Shown: piece by piece, positions 1-4,167 of the stretch
Position numbering within the stretch: the stretch's first letter is position 1
Layout of the letters: each line of letters starts with the position of its first letter
Assembly: GCA_964392965.1 (NCBI GenBank)
Contig: CAYMSA010000098.1
Location: 1 to 5,655 of the forward strand
DNA length: 5,655 nucleotides
DNA from: CAYMSA01 sp964392965
GTDB lineage: Bacteria > Actinomycetota > Coriobacteriia > Anaerosomatales > Anaerosomataceae
Reading direction: 5' to 3'
Notes under the pieces: generated by a model
Seen by the model: only the letters and a program-made list of their open reading frames with translations
Databases searched by the model: none
What the model was told of the DNA's origin: nothing
Position numbers and translations under genes: made by a program

Positions 1-60
1 CGCGCGGGGGTGTAACCGCTGGTGGTGGGCCTGCGCCGTCGTGGTGTCTCGGCGCGCGCG
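1..60. other. Left-edge non-coding stretch
   Basis: Sixty bases follow the stop of the 84-residue gene. No start codon with a ribosome site, hairpin with a T run or repeat of the ssrA end is seen. The next operon gene, if any, begins outside the window. Confidence 0.5.
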
Positions 61-315
61 TCAGAGTCTGCCCGCGTCCCGCTCGGCCTTGACCCACTCG
101 CGGGTGAATCCACTTACGAGGGCGATGCCGGCGTTCCAGAACCGGGCGAAGTCCGGGTGTCCCTCGTCGCAGGTGAGAGTGATCGTTGCGCTCGTGAACC
201 CGTTCGCCGCCGAGAACGTGGGCGGCTCAGACATACCGAGCGCTGTGGCGAGGGCGGCGCGCATCTGGGCAACCTCCGCCGTGGGGTCCTGCGAGGTGGG
301 GCGTGTTTCACTCAT
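61..315 (-). CDS. 84-residue protein, unrecognised
   Basis: The small acidic product starts MSETRPTSQDPTAEVAQMRA, with an amphipathic helix at 13-28. A beta-like segment (FTSATITLTCDEGH, 40-53) and a C-terminal aromatic helix (PDFARFWNAGIALVSGF, then REWVKAERDAGRL) follow. Codon third positions are about 82 per cent G or C, with a clear coding pattern unlike the stretch before it. ATG at 315 has GGAAGGAA six bases upstream, a strong ribosome site. An in-frame ATG at 519 would add 68 low-complexity residues across two hairpins and is not preferred. No known domain, signal peptide or membrane span is seen. It is the last gene visible. Confidence 0.75.
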   Translation of the reverse strand: MSETRPTSQDPTAEVAQMRAALATALGMSEPPTFSAANGFTSATITLTCDEGHPDFARFWNAGIALVSGFTREWVKAERDAGRL

Positions 316-605
316 GGGTTGTTCCTTCCAGTAGTCCGGCGTCCGTGTGACGCCGTGGTCTCGGTGATGGCGGTGGTTCCCCGGTCGGGTCTCCAGTCCG
401 ACCGGGGCCGCCCATCCTGCCCTTTCGCGCGCCGTGTCTGCCGCCTGAGATTCACTGTCTCCGGGCTCGGCGCCGGCAGGAAGTGTGTTGTGTGGTGGGC
501 CGGGGCGGGAGGGCTCCATTCCCCCACCCCGGCCCGCCCGTGTGGCGTTTCCAGGGCCACGCGGGCATGGGGGCGGCCCCGGCCAGGATTCCGCCCCCAG
601 GCCAT
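312..605 (-). CDS. Doubtful 97-residue basic ORF in a hairpin-rich stretch
   Basis: In favour of coding: ATG at 605 overlaps the previous stop (TGATG), GGAGGA lies about nine bases upstream, and the stop overlaps the next start (ATGA), so the frame fills the gap exactly in the style of the operon. Against: the product is Arg/Gly/Pro/Thr-rich with no hydrophobic core and no recognisable domain. My hand count of G+C by codon position is about 69, 70 and 77 per cent, without the low second and very high third position expected of genes this GC-rich. The stretch also holds three perfect GC-rich hairpins. It may be a disordered basic protein or a structured non-coding spacer. Confidence 0.35.
   Translation of the reverse strand: MAWGRNPGRGRPHARVALETPHGRAGVGEWSPPAPAHHTTHFLPAPSPETVNLRRQTRRAKGQDGRPRSDWRPDRGTTAITETTASHGRRTTGRNNP
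379..407. repeat. Perfect 10-bp hairpin upstream of the 84-residue gene
   Basis: CCCCGGTCGG (379-388) and CCGACCGGGG (398-407) pair with a 9-base loop, 64 bases before the ATG at 315. It could be a leader structure, a processing site or an operator. It also falls within the doubtful 97-residue ORF. Confidence 0.65.
497..535. repeat. Long GC-rich hairpin in the 312-605 stretch
   Basis: GGGCCGGGG (497-505) and CCCCGGCCC (527-535) pair perfectly over 9 bp, and the loop can pair further through G and C runs. No T run follows on the minus strand (ACCACACAAC), so an ordinary intrinsic terminator is not supported. Confidence 0.6.
569..598. repeat. GC-rich hairpin after the 120-residue gene
   Basis: GGGGGCGG (569-576) and CCGCCCCC (591-598) form a perfect 8-bp stem with a 14-base loop, starting seven bases after the stop of the 120-residue gene. 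No T run follows on either strand, so it is at best a weak or Rho-linked terminator, or an RNA-processing or stability element. Confidence 0.6.
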
Positions 606-967
606 CAGCCGCGGTCCTCCGGCGGCCAGGTGCCGCGGATGCGCAGCCGGTCCGCCTTGTCCCGCTCGGCGTCCACCTGGGCGGCCCGCATGCGATCCAG
701 CTCCTCGGCGCTCACCCCGTACAGGGTGGGCCGCGGCTGGTGGCCCGCGGCGAGCCTCACCCGCTTCAGTGGCCGGTGCGCGGCCTCGTCGTCGGCCGCC
801 TCGAGTGTGGCGTCGTCGGGCACCGTGACGGGCTCGGCGTCGTCGGCCGGCTCACCCGCCGCGCGGCGATCCATCCAGGCTCGCAGCGCACCGGCCGGGG
901 TGATGGCCCCGCCCCGTGGCACGCGGCCGGGCCGGGGTTCGGGTTCGGTCAAGTAGACCCGGCTCAC
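605..967 (-). CDS. 120-residue acidic/charged protein, unrecognised
   Basis: The product begins MSRVYLTEPEPRPGRVPRGG, then a helix (PAGALRAWMDRRAAG, 24-38), an acidic linker (residues 41-63, rich in Asp, Glu and Ala) and a C-terminal charged helix (SAEELDRMRAAQVDAERDKA, 86-105), ending GTWPPEDRG. There are no cysteines or membrane segments. GTG at 967 overlaps the previous stop and has GGGAGG seven bases upstream, a strong ribosome site. An ATG further up at 1207 would add about 80 Arg/Gly-rich residues over the 244-aa gene and is rejected. Function unknown; the long charged helix suggests self-association or partner binding. Confidence 0.75.
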   Translation of the reverse strand: MSRVYLTEPEPRPGRVPRGGAITPAGALRAWMDRRAAGEPADDAEPVTVPDDATLEAADDEAAHRPLKRVRLAAGHQPRPTLYGVSAEELDRMRAAQVDAERDKADRLRIRGTWPPEDRG

Positions 968-1698
968 GGCTGCGCCTCCCGCCACGCGGCGGCCAGCTCG
1001 GCGCGGGACCGGCCATCCGGCCCCAGGGTGGCGGCCGCTTCGGCTCGCAGGTAGTCCGCCAGGGCGGCGGCGCACAAGCCGCACGCGCGGAACGATGCGC
1101 CCCCCACCCCGCGGTGCGCCACGGCGTGCAGCTCGGCGCCGTGGATCGAGTGCCACCGGACCGTGTTCACGTGATCCCGTGGGAACGTCCCACCGCAGAC
1201 TTCGCACACGGTGTCGGCGGCCGTGGCGGCGCGGGTGGCGGCGTTGCGCTGGGCGCGGGCGTGGCGCTTCTCGGCGGCTTCGAGCGCTCGTAGGTGCGCG
1301 CCGTAGGTGAAGTCCTCGGTGGTGAGCTGCTTCTCCAGGCGGTCGCCCTCTTCCACGTCGGGCTGGTAGGTCTCCGGCCTCCGGTCCGCCAGGATGTCCC
1401 GCTTCACCCGGTCCGACATGTTGTGCGGCAGGCGGCGGGCCTCACGGTCGAGGACCTGCTGCCACTCGTCGGGGTGGGCGGCCAGGTACTCGCGCCGGAT
1501 GCGGCGGGCCAGGGTGCGGGGCGCGTGCGGATCGGACCGGATTGCCAACATGCCGCCGATCGGGTCGAAGTTGTAGTGCTCGCGTAGGTGCTCGGGCACG
1601 TACAGCCGGTTCGTGGGGTCGGTGTACTCGGGTGGCAGTCCGTGCGTGTCGTGGTCCTCCGGGGCCGTGGCGGCCGCCGTGGTGGGCTTCTTGAACAT
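964..1698 (-). CDS. 244-residue protein with C-terminal CxxC...CxxC zinc-finger candidate
   Basis: I do not recognise this protein. Residues 1-60 are polar with an aromatic segment (NRLYVPEHLREHYNFDP). Residues 60-160 are mostly helical and charged (LARRIRREYLAAHPDEWQQV, then LRALEAAEKRHARAQRNAAT), with a coiled-coil-like stretch at about 117-160. A zinc-finger candidate follows: C165-E-V-C168 and C206-G-L-C209, with H183, H186, H191 and H195 between them. It ends in an Ala/Glu-rich helix. The pairs enclose 37 residues, longer than a classic ribbon, and no HNH signature is evident. ATG at 1698 is chosen for AGGAAGGA about ten bases upstream; in-frame sequence before it overlaps the 54-aa gene. 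The stop overlaps the next start (GTGA). The arrangement suggests DNA or RNA binding, but this is only a guess. Confidence 0.8.
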   Translation of the reverse strand: MFKKPTTAAATAPEDHDTHGLPPEYTDPTNRLYVPEHLREHYNFDPIGGMLAIRSDPHAPRTLARRIRREYLAAHPDEWQQVLDREARRLPHNMSDRVKRDILADRRPETYQPDVEEGDRLEKQLTTEDFTYGAHLRALEAAEKRHARAQRNAATRAATAADTVCEVCGGTFPRDHVNTVRWHSIHGAELHAVAHRGVGGASFRACGLCAAALADYLRAEAAATLGPDGRSRAELAAAWREAQP

Positions 1699-1715
1699 GG
1701 TGTTTTCGTTCCTTC

Positions 1716-1880
1716 CTAGGTGATCTTCACGAAGTCGCGGCCGTCCCAGCGCCACGCGGTTATGCCCACCGACGCGGCGAGCTCGGCCACGCGGCGCAGG
1801 TGGTCCGCCGTTGCCGGCGCATCCGGCAGGTGGGTGGGCGGCAGGGCTTCCCGTAGCCGCGTCGTGGTGGTGATGGTCAT
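1716..1880 (-). CDS. 54-residue small protein, unrecognised
   Basis: The 54-residue product has a threonine-rich start (MTITTTTRLREALPP), an amphipathic helix (TADHLRRVAELAASVGI, 24-40) and an aromatic/basic end (TAWRWDGRDFVKIT). No cysteine or known motif is present. ATG at 1880 overlaps the previous stop (ATGA) and is preceded by GAGAGGA, a good ribosome site. The TAG stop overlaps the ribosome site of the next gene, which starts 17 bases later, the only real gap in this part of the operon. Coding status rests on the junctions, the ribosome site and the sensible helix pattern. Confidence 0.7.
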   Translation of the reverse strand: MTITTTTRLREALPPTHLPDAPATADHLRRVAELAASVGITAWRWDGRDFVKIT

Positions 1881-2068
1881 GGTGTCCTCTCGGCCCAGGC
1901 GGGCGGTGTGGTGGGTTCGTGCCGGGCGAGCACCCGGCCGTTCGGGGAAAGCGTGATCTGCGCCTGACACGACCAGCACGTCAGGGTTCGGCGGCCGTCG
2001 GGGTGCTTGCGCGGGAGCACCAGGGCGCGGGGGCATCGCGGCCAGTGGGGCAACGGGTCGCGGGTCAC
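1877..2068 (-). CDS. 63-residue small protein with C-x18-CxxC
   Basis: This unrecognised basic protein starts MTRDPLPHWPRCPRALVLP and has C12 and a CWSC motif (C31, C34) followed by short strands (AQITLSPNGRVLARH, 36-50). The pattern resembles a minimal zinc ribbon, with H22 or H50 as a possible fourth ligand. GTG at 2068 overlaps the previous stop; the ribosome site is weak (GGA), so coupling is likely. An upstream ATG at 2254 in this frame was not chosen, as it would overlap the whole 60-residue gene and adds a Val/Arg-rich, shadow-like stretch. The stop overlaps the next start (ATGA). Confidence 0.7.
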   Translation of the reverse strand: MTRDPLPHWPRCPRALVLPRKHPDGRRTLTCWSCQAQITLSPNGRVLARHEPTTPPAWAERTP

Positions 2069-2247
2069 TCGTGCGGTCCGTCGACGGCGCACCGGCACGC
2101 GTCGAGCGGCCATCGGCACGACGGGCAGAACCGCAACGGCTCGCACGACGGGCACGCATACCTGAGCCACGGCGGCCCGGGGTCGAGGGTGACCGCGGCG
2201 CCCCACCGGCCGGGCGGGTGGTCGTGATTCGCGGTCGAGGTCATCAT
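2065..2247 (-). CDS. 60-residue Cys-rich protein with two CPSC motifs
   Basis: I do not recognise the family. The 60-residue product has a polar N-terminus and then ACPSCEPLRFCPSCRWPLDACRC: C32-x2-C35, C41-x2-C44 and C51-x-C53. Six cysteines in 22 residues suggest one tight zinc ribbon or two linked knuckles. ATG at 2247 (followed directly by a second ATG) has a clear ribosome site GAGGAAGG six to nine bases upstream. Longer readings starting as far up as 2688 only read through the replication gene in another frame. The stop overlaps the next start (GTGA). Its place between two other Cys-containing miniproteins suggests a set acting together, which is inference. Confidence 0.75.
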   Translation of the reverse strand: MMTSTANHDHPPGRWGAAVTLDPGPPWLRYACPSCEPLRFCPSCRWPLDACRCAVDGPHE

Positions 2248-2354
2248 TGGGCATCCTTCCTCGCGGGACATGATCGGGTGTGGCGCGGGAGAGTCATCCC
2301 GCACCGGGGGCAATAGCCGGGATCCTCGACGGCGGCGCGCGTGTCGGCGCTCAC
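2244..2354 (-). CDS. 36-residue CCHC zinc-finger-like miniprotein
   Basis: This is a tiny gene in the apparent gap after the replication gene. GTG at 2354 overlaps the replication stop (GTGA), and its own stop overlaps the next start (ATGA), the same junctions seen along the operon. The product carries C15-P-R-C18-G, H25 and C29, that is C-x2-C-x6-H-x3-C, a zinc-finger/knuckle spacing, in a basic context (TLPRHTRSCPARKDAQ). No strong ribosome site precedes it, so translation would depend on coupling. The exact fit to both neighbours plus the Cys/His pattern argue that it is real. The function is unknown; nucleic-acid or protein binding is the likely use of such a finger. Confidence 0.65.
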   Translation of the reverse strand: MSADTRAAVEDPGYCPRCGMTLPRHTRSCPARKDAQ

Positions 2355-3112
2355 GCGTAGAGGTCCGGCGAGAAGTCCCAGCCGATGCCCCCCGGCTCAG
2401 CGGGCGGCACCACGGGCGCGGGCCGCTCACTCTCTCGGCGCCCCAGGGTGTGCCCCAGGGCGGCCGCCGCGGCGCGAATGTGCGCCCACTCGGGCGGGCC
2501 GTCATCATCGGGCGAGGGCGGCGCGGGCGCGGGAGGCGGCGCGGCATGCTCGGGCGCGGAGGGCGTCGCCCATCCATCGCGGGCGAGGGCTTCGAGGTCG
2601 GGCGCGTCGTCGTCGGGGGCGAATGATGATGACCAGGAATCAGGCTCTGAATCGTCATCATCACGCGCGCTTGTGGAAGCTTCCACATCTAGGCCCGTCC
2701 AGTCCCGTCCCGTCCCGTCCCTTTCGGTTTCGCTTTCGCTTAGCGATTCGGTTTCTGAGGGTCGGGGCGTGCCGTGCCGCTCTCGCCCCGGCTTCCTCGG
2801 GCGGCCGCCCTTCGCGCCGTTCGTGGCGTTCGCGGATTGCTGGTTGAGCACAGCCTCGCGGGTGCGCTGGTAGGTCGCGTGATGGCGGATCACGTAGAAG
2901 CCGTCATCCGTGAGGACCCACCACCCGACATCCACCAGCTCGGGCGCGGCTTCGGGATTCTTGGCGAACCTGCGGAGGTCGTCGGCTGGGATCACGCAAT
3001 CGAGCAACTTGCGGTTGCTCCACACCAGGGCTTCCGTGTGCAGCCGAAACGCGGCGTCGCTGAGGGTCCAGCAGTCATCGCTGTAGTCGTCGCTGAGCTT
3101 GGTCCAGGTCAT
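2351..3112 (-). CDS. Phage-type replication initiator / replisome organiser-like protein
   Basis: This 253-residue protein begins MTWTKLSDDYSDDCWTLSDA, a form I associate with actinobacterial phage and prophage replication-region proteins. Residues about 1-90 form a winged-helix-like domain (AFRLHTEALVWSNRKLLDC, then DDLRRFAKNPEAAPELVDVGWW, then FYVIRHHATYQRTREAVLNQQ). A basic NGAKGGRPRKP motif (98-108), common after the winged helix in phage replisome organisers, follows. Residues 118-170 are low complexity (Ser/Glu, then Asp/Ser runs). Residues 170-253 are acidic and proline-rich, with a conserved-looking end (GGIGWDFSPDLYA). No ATPase motif is seen, so it is not a helicase; it may recruit host helicase to the element origin. 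ATG overlaps the previous stop (ATGA) and has GAGGGG six bases ahead. The function is inferred from domain style and context, not from a catalytic motif. Confidence 0.75.
   Translation of the reverse strand: MTWTKLSDDYSDDCWTLSDAAFRLHTEALVWSNRKLLDCVIPADDLRRFAKNPEAAPELVDVGWWVLTDDGFYVIRHHATYQRTREAVLNQQSANATNGAKGGRPRKPGRERHGTPRPSETESLSESETERDGTGRDWTGLDVEASTSARDDDDSEPDSWSSSFAPDDDAPDLEALARDGWATPSAPEHAAPPPAPAPPSPDDDGPPEWAHIRAAAAALGHTLGRRESERPAPVVPPAEPGGIGWDFSPDLYA
2624..2663. repeat. 10-bp inverted repeat flanking a 20-base spacer
   Basis: TGATGATGAC (2624-2633) and GTCATCATCA (2654-2663) are perfect inverted copies, next to the 16-bp palindrome. They encode Asp and Ser runs (DDDDS, SSSF), so codon runs alone may explain them, but they extend the repeat-dense block of the replication gene. 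Confidence 0.7.
2672..2687. repeat. Perfect 16-bp palindrome in the replication gene
   Basis: TGTGGAAGCTTCCACA is fully self-complementary and sits ten bases from the repeat block within the replication gene. It encodes part of VEAST. It could be a binding site for a dimeric protein, such as an origin or operator site. Chance cannot be excluded, but a 16-bp perfect palindrome is unlikely at any one spot. Confidence 0.85.
2697..2721. repeat. Tandem pentanucleotide repeat inside the replication gene
   Basis: On the plus strand, GTCCC occurs four times in a row (2702-2721) after one imperfect copy GTCCA (2697-2701). It encodes the DGTGRDWTG stretch at residues 132-140. Since the unit is five bases, gain or loss of a copy would shift the reading frame of the C-terminal half of the protein. 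Confidence 0.9.
2722..2757. repeat. Imperfect hexamer repeats, candidate iterons
   Basis: The plus strand reads TTTCGG, TTTCGC, TTTCGC, TTAGCG, ATTCGG, TTTCTG in register, a run of related hexamers directly after the pentamer repeats. It encodes the Ser/Glu run ETESLSESETE. It is clearly richer in A and T than the genes around it. Such blocks inside initiator genes serve as origins in some phages (lambda O is the classic case). A purely protein-level reason (a flexible acidic linker) is the alternative. Confidence 0.5.
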
Positions 3113-3408
3113 GCCGCACCCCCCTCGTCGAGCCGGGCCACCAGGGCGCCGTCGACGACGGCAACGGCGGCCCGGTAGCCGGTGGCGCGGGTGATGCTCG
3201 CGGCCAGGTGAGCGGCGCACGTCGGGCCTAGCTCGCGGCGGCAGGATTCGGGCGCGGTGAGCGGCCGGCGGCAGATTCGGCAACGGGCGGCGGCGTCGTG
3301 GTCCGTGTGGGTGTCGGGTGCTACCGTGGGAGCGGTTGTGAACCCAGCTAGCGGCGCCCCCGCCCCCCGGTGGCGCCGTTCGGCTTGTGTGGGCGGCGGT
3401 GCGGTCAC
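3109..3408 (-). CDS. Small Cys4 zinc-binding protein, DUF6011-like
   Basis: This 99-residue protein has a proline- and threonine-rich, probably disordered first 40 residues. A Cys motif follows: C43-R-I-C46-R-R-P-L-T, then ESC56RRELGPTC64. The CxxC-x-RPLT...S...GPxC pattern matches the DUF6011 family as I remember it, found in actinobacterial phages and prophages and of unknown biochemical function. C43, C46, C56 and C64 could hold one zinc ion. The rest is a short hydrophobic beta-like tail (YRAAVAVVDGALVARL, 78-93). The GTG at 3408, overlapping the previous stop, is chosen over an ATG further upstream at 3462, because that extension lies over the helix-turn-helix gene and encodes only Arg/Gly-rich sequence. 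The stop overlaps the next start (ATGA). Confidence 0.8.
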   Translation of the reverse strand: MTAPPPTQAERRHRGAGAPLAGFTTAPTVAPDTHTDHDAAARCRICRRPLTAPESCRRELGPTCAAHLAASITRATGYRAAVAVVDGALVARLDEGGAA

Positions 3409-3665
3409 GCGGACTCGCCCCCCAGGGCGTCGAGGTCGTCGGCGGCGTGCACCATGTCCCACGTCGGGGAGGCGATGGGCTGCGCGCGCTTGAATCGTTC
3501 GAGGTCGGAACGATACACGCGGACATGTCGTTTCCCGATGCGGTAGCCGGGCAGCTCGCCGTTGGCGATCAGCCGGCGCACCGATGCGGGGTGAATGTTG
3601 AGCTCGGCGCCCACCGTGGCGGGGGAGAGCATTTCGTCAGGCGGCGGCGTAGTGGCCGTGGGCAT
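3405..3665 (-). CDS. Excisionase-like helix-turn-helix protein
   Basis: This 86-residue protein has a compact MerR-like/excisionase helix-turn-helix (HTH_17 type) at about residues 12-58: LSPATVGAELNIHP, then SVRRLIANGELPGYRIGKR, then VYRSDLERF. The pattern of an opening helix, a recognition helix with VRRL, the ELPG turn, the RIGKR wing and a closing strand and helix is typical of the family. Members bind DNA as excisionases (Xis/AlpA type) that turn a tyrosine integrase toward excision, or act as small transcriptional regulators. It is first in the main operon, after a promoter-bearing gap, and not adjacent to int. The acidic tail (WDMVHAADDLDALGGESA) is outside the family core. ATG at 3665 with upstream AAAGGG is preferred over M12. 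The stop overlaps the next gene (GTGA). The fold is clear; the excisionase role is inferred from family and context. Confidence 0.9.
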   Translation of the reverse strand: MPTATTPPPDEMLSPATVGAELNIHPASVRRLIANGELPGYRIGKRHVRVYRSDLERFKRAQPIASPTWDMVHAADDLDALGGESA

Positions 3666-3807
3666 GGCTGGAAACCCTTTCTAGGTCTCGCGCCTGCCCT
3701 GACGCTGCGCCGGATATCCCCCCGGGCGGGGTGGCGCCTTTCGGCTGGCCTGGTGCATCGGAATGTGCAGTTGTTGCGCTCACATCATAGCGCGCGCCAT
3801 ATCACAC
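3666..3807 (-). promoter_or_regulatory. Promoter and leader of the main operon
   Basis: This 142-base non-coding gap separates the integrase pair from the excisionase-like gene. On the minus strand a good -10 hexamer TATGAT (3789-3784) is preceded at 16-17 bases by a weak -35 candidate around TTAGGT. The block just upstream is AT-richer than the surroundings and contains the related strings TGTGATATGG and TATGATGTGA, possible operator half-sites. The roughly 110-base leader could fold a GC-rich hairpin (GCGCC 3707-3711 with GGCGC 3733-3737). AAAGGG lies about nine bases before the ATG at 3665. No terminator is visible between the 119-aa gene and this promoter, so read-through from int is possible. 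Confidence 0.5.
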
Positions 3808-4167
3808 CTAACGTCGAGACACGCGCGAAACCTGCGCCGATATGTGCGAGCCCTCGCGCGCGGTGGCGAGTAGCCGGCGCAGCTCGGCGCCGTCGAGGTC
3901 GTGGCCCTCGGGGTGGGCGCGGCACGGGACGGGGATCCGCGTGCCGTCGTCGGCGTCGAGCGGGCCGGCGTCGAGCCGGCGCACCGATGGCCGCGCGAGC
4001 GGAACCACGACCAGCCGCGGGGCGCCCGTGATGCTCCCGCGCTGCACCTGGGCGATTCGGCGGCCGCGGCAGAAGATGACGACGGACGCGGGCCGGTCCA
4101 GGCCGGCAATCACCCCGGGATGACGGGCGAACGAAACGCCCTCGTGGTTGTAGCGGTAGCGGGTCAC
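3808..4167 (-). CDS. Unrecognised 119-residue protein coupled to the integrase
   Basis: I do not recognise this protein. The GTG start overlaps the integrase stop (GTGA) and is preceded by AGGAGGGA about eight bases upstream, a near-perfect ribosome site, so start and coding status are well supported. The N-terminal two thirds alternate hydrophobic and charged residues in a way that suggests beta strands (SVVIFCRGRRIAQVQRG at 28-44, PRLVVVPLARP at 50-60). The C-terminal part has a C82-x2-H85-x3-H89 group followed by an acidic/amphipathic helix (LDGAELRRLLATAR, 91-104). C33, C82, H85 and H89 could bind a metal, but this is not certain. No signal peptide or membrane segment is seen. Translational coupling suggests it is made in step with the integrase, perhaps as an accessory or regulator, but that rests on position alone. 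Confidence 0.8.
   Translation of the reverse strand: MTRYRYNHEGVSFARHPGVIAGLDRPASVVIFCRGRRIAQVQRGSITGAPRLVVVPLARPSVRRLDAGPLDADDGTRIPVPCRAHPEGHDLDGAELRRLLATAREGSHISAQVSRVSRR

Noticed and set aside
61..519. Longer 152-residue version of the 84-residue gene
   Set aside because: The added N-terminus is low complexity and crosses two hairpins, and the ATG at 315 has a far better ribosome site in typical spacing.
497..535. Intrinsic terminator
   Set aside because: The stem is strong but no T run follows on the minus strand.
1..600. Second att site (copy of the ssrA 3' end) near the left side
   Set aside because: I searched by eye for the TGGAGATGGCGGG-type sequence and found no copy elsewhere in the window.
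22..828. Long plus-strand open frame (268 codons), and similar ones at 4776-5429 and 3387-4031
   Set aside because: They lie opposite well-supported minus-strand genes, encode Arg/Gly/Pro-rich sequence without domains and lack ribosome sites. They are a by-product of very high G+C.
605..1207. 200-residue version of the 120-residue gene
   Set aside because: The extension overlaps the 244-residue gene in another frame, whereas GTG at 967 has GGGAGG at the right distance and a GTGA overlap.
964..1698. HNH endonuclease
   Set aside because: The CxxC pairs and histidines are suggestive, but the spacing and the lack of the His-Asn-His core order do not support it.
2065..2688. 207-residue version of the 60-residue gene
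   Set aside because: The extra part reads through the replication gene out of frame and is Arg/Pro-rich; the ATG at 2247 has GAGGAAGG upstream.
2697..2757. CRISPR array
   Set aside because: Units are only five or six bases with no spacers; these are simple tandem repeats within a gene.
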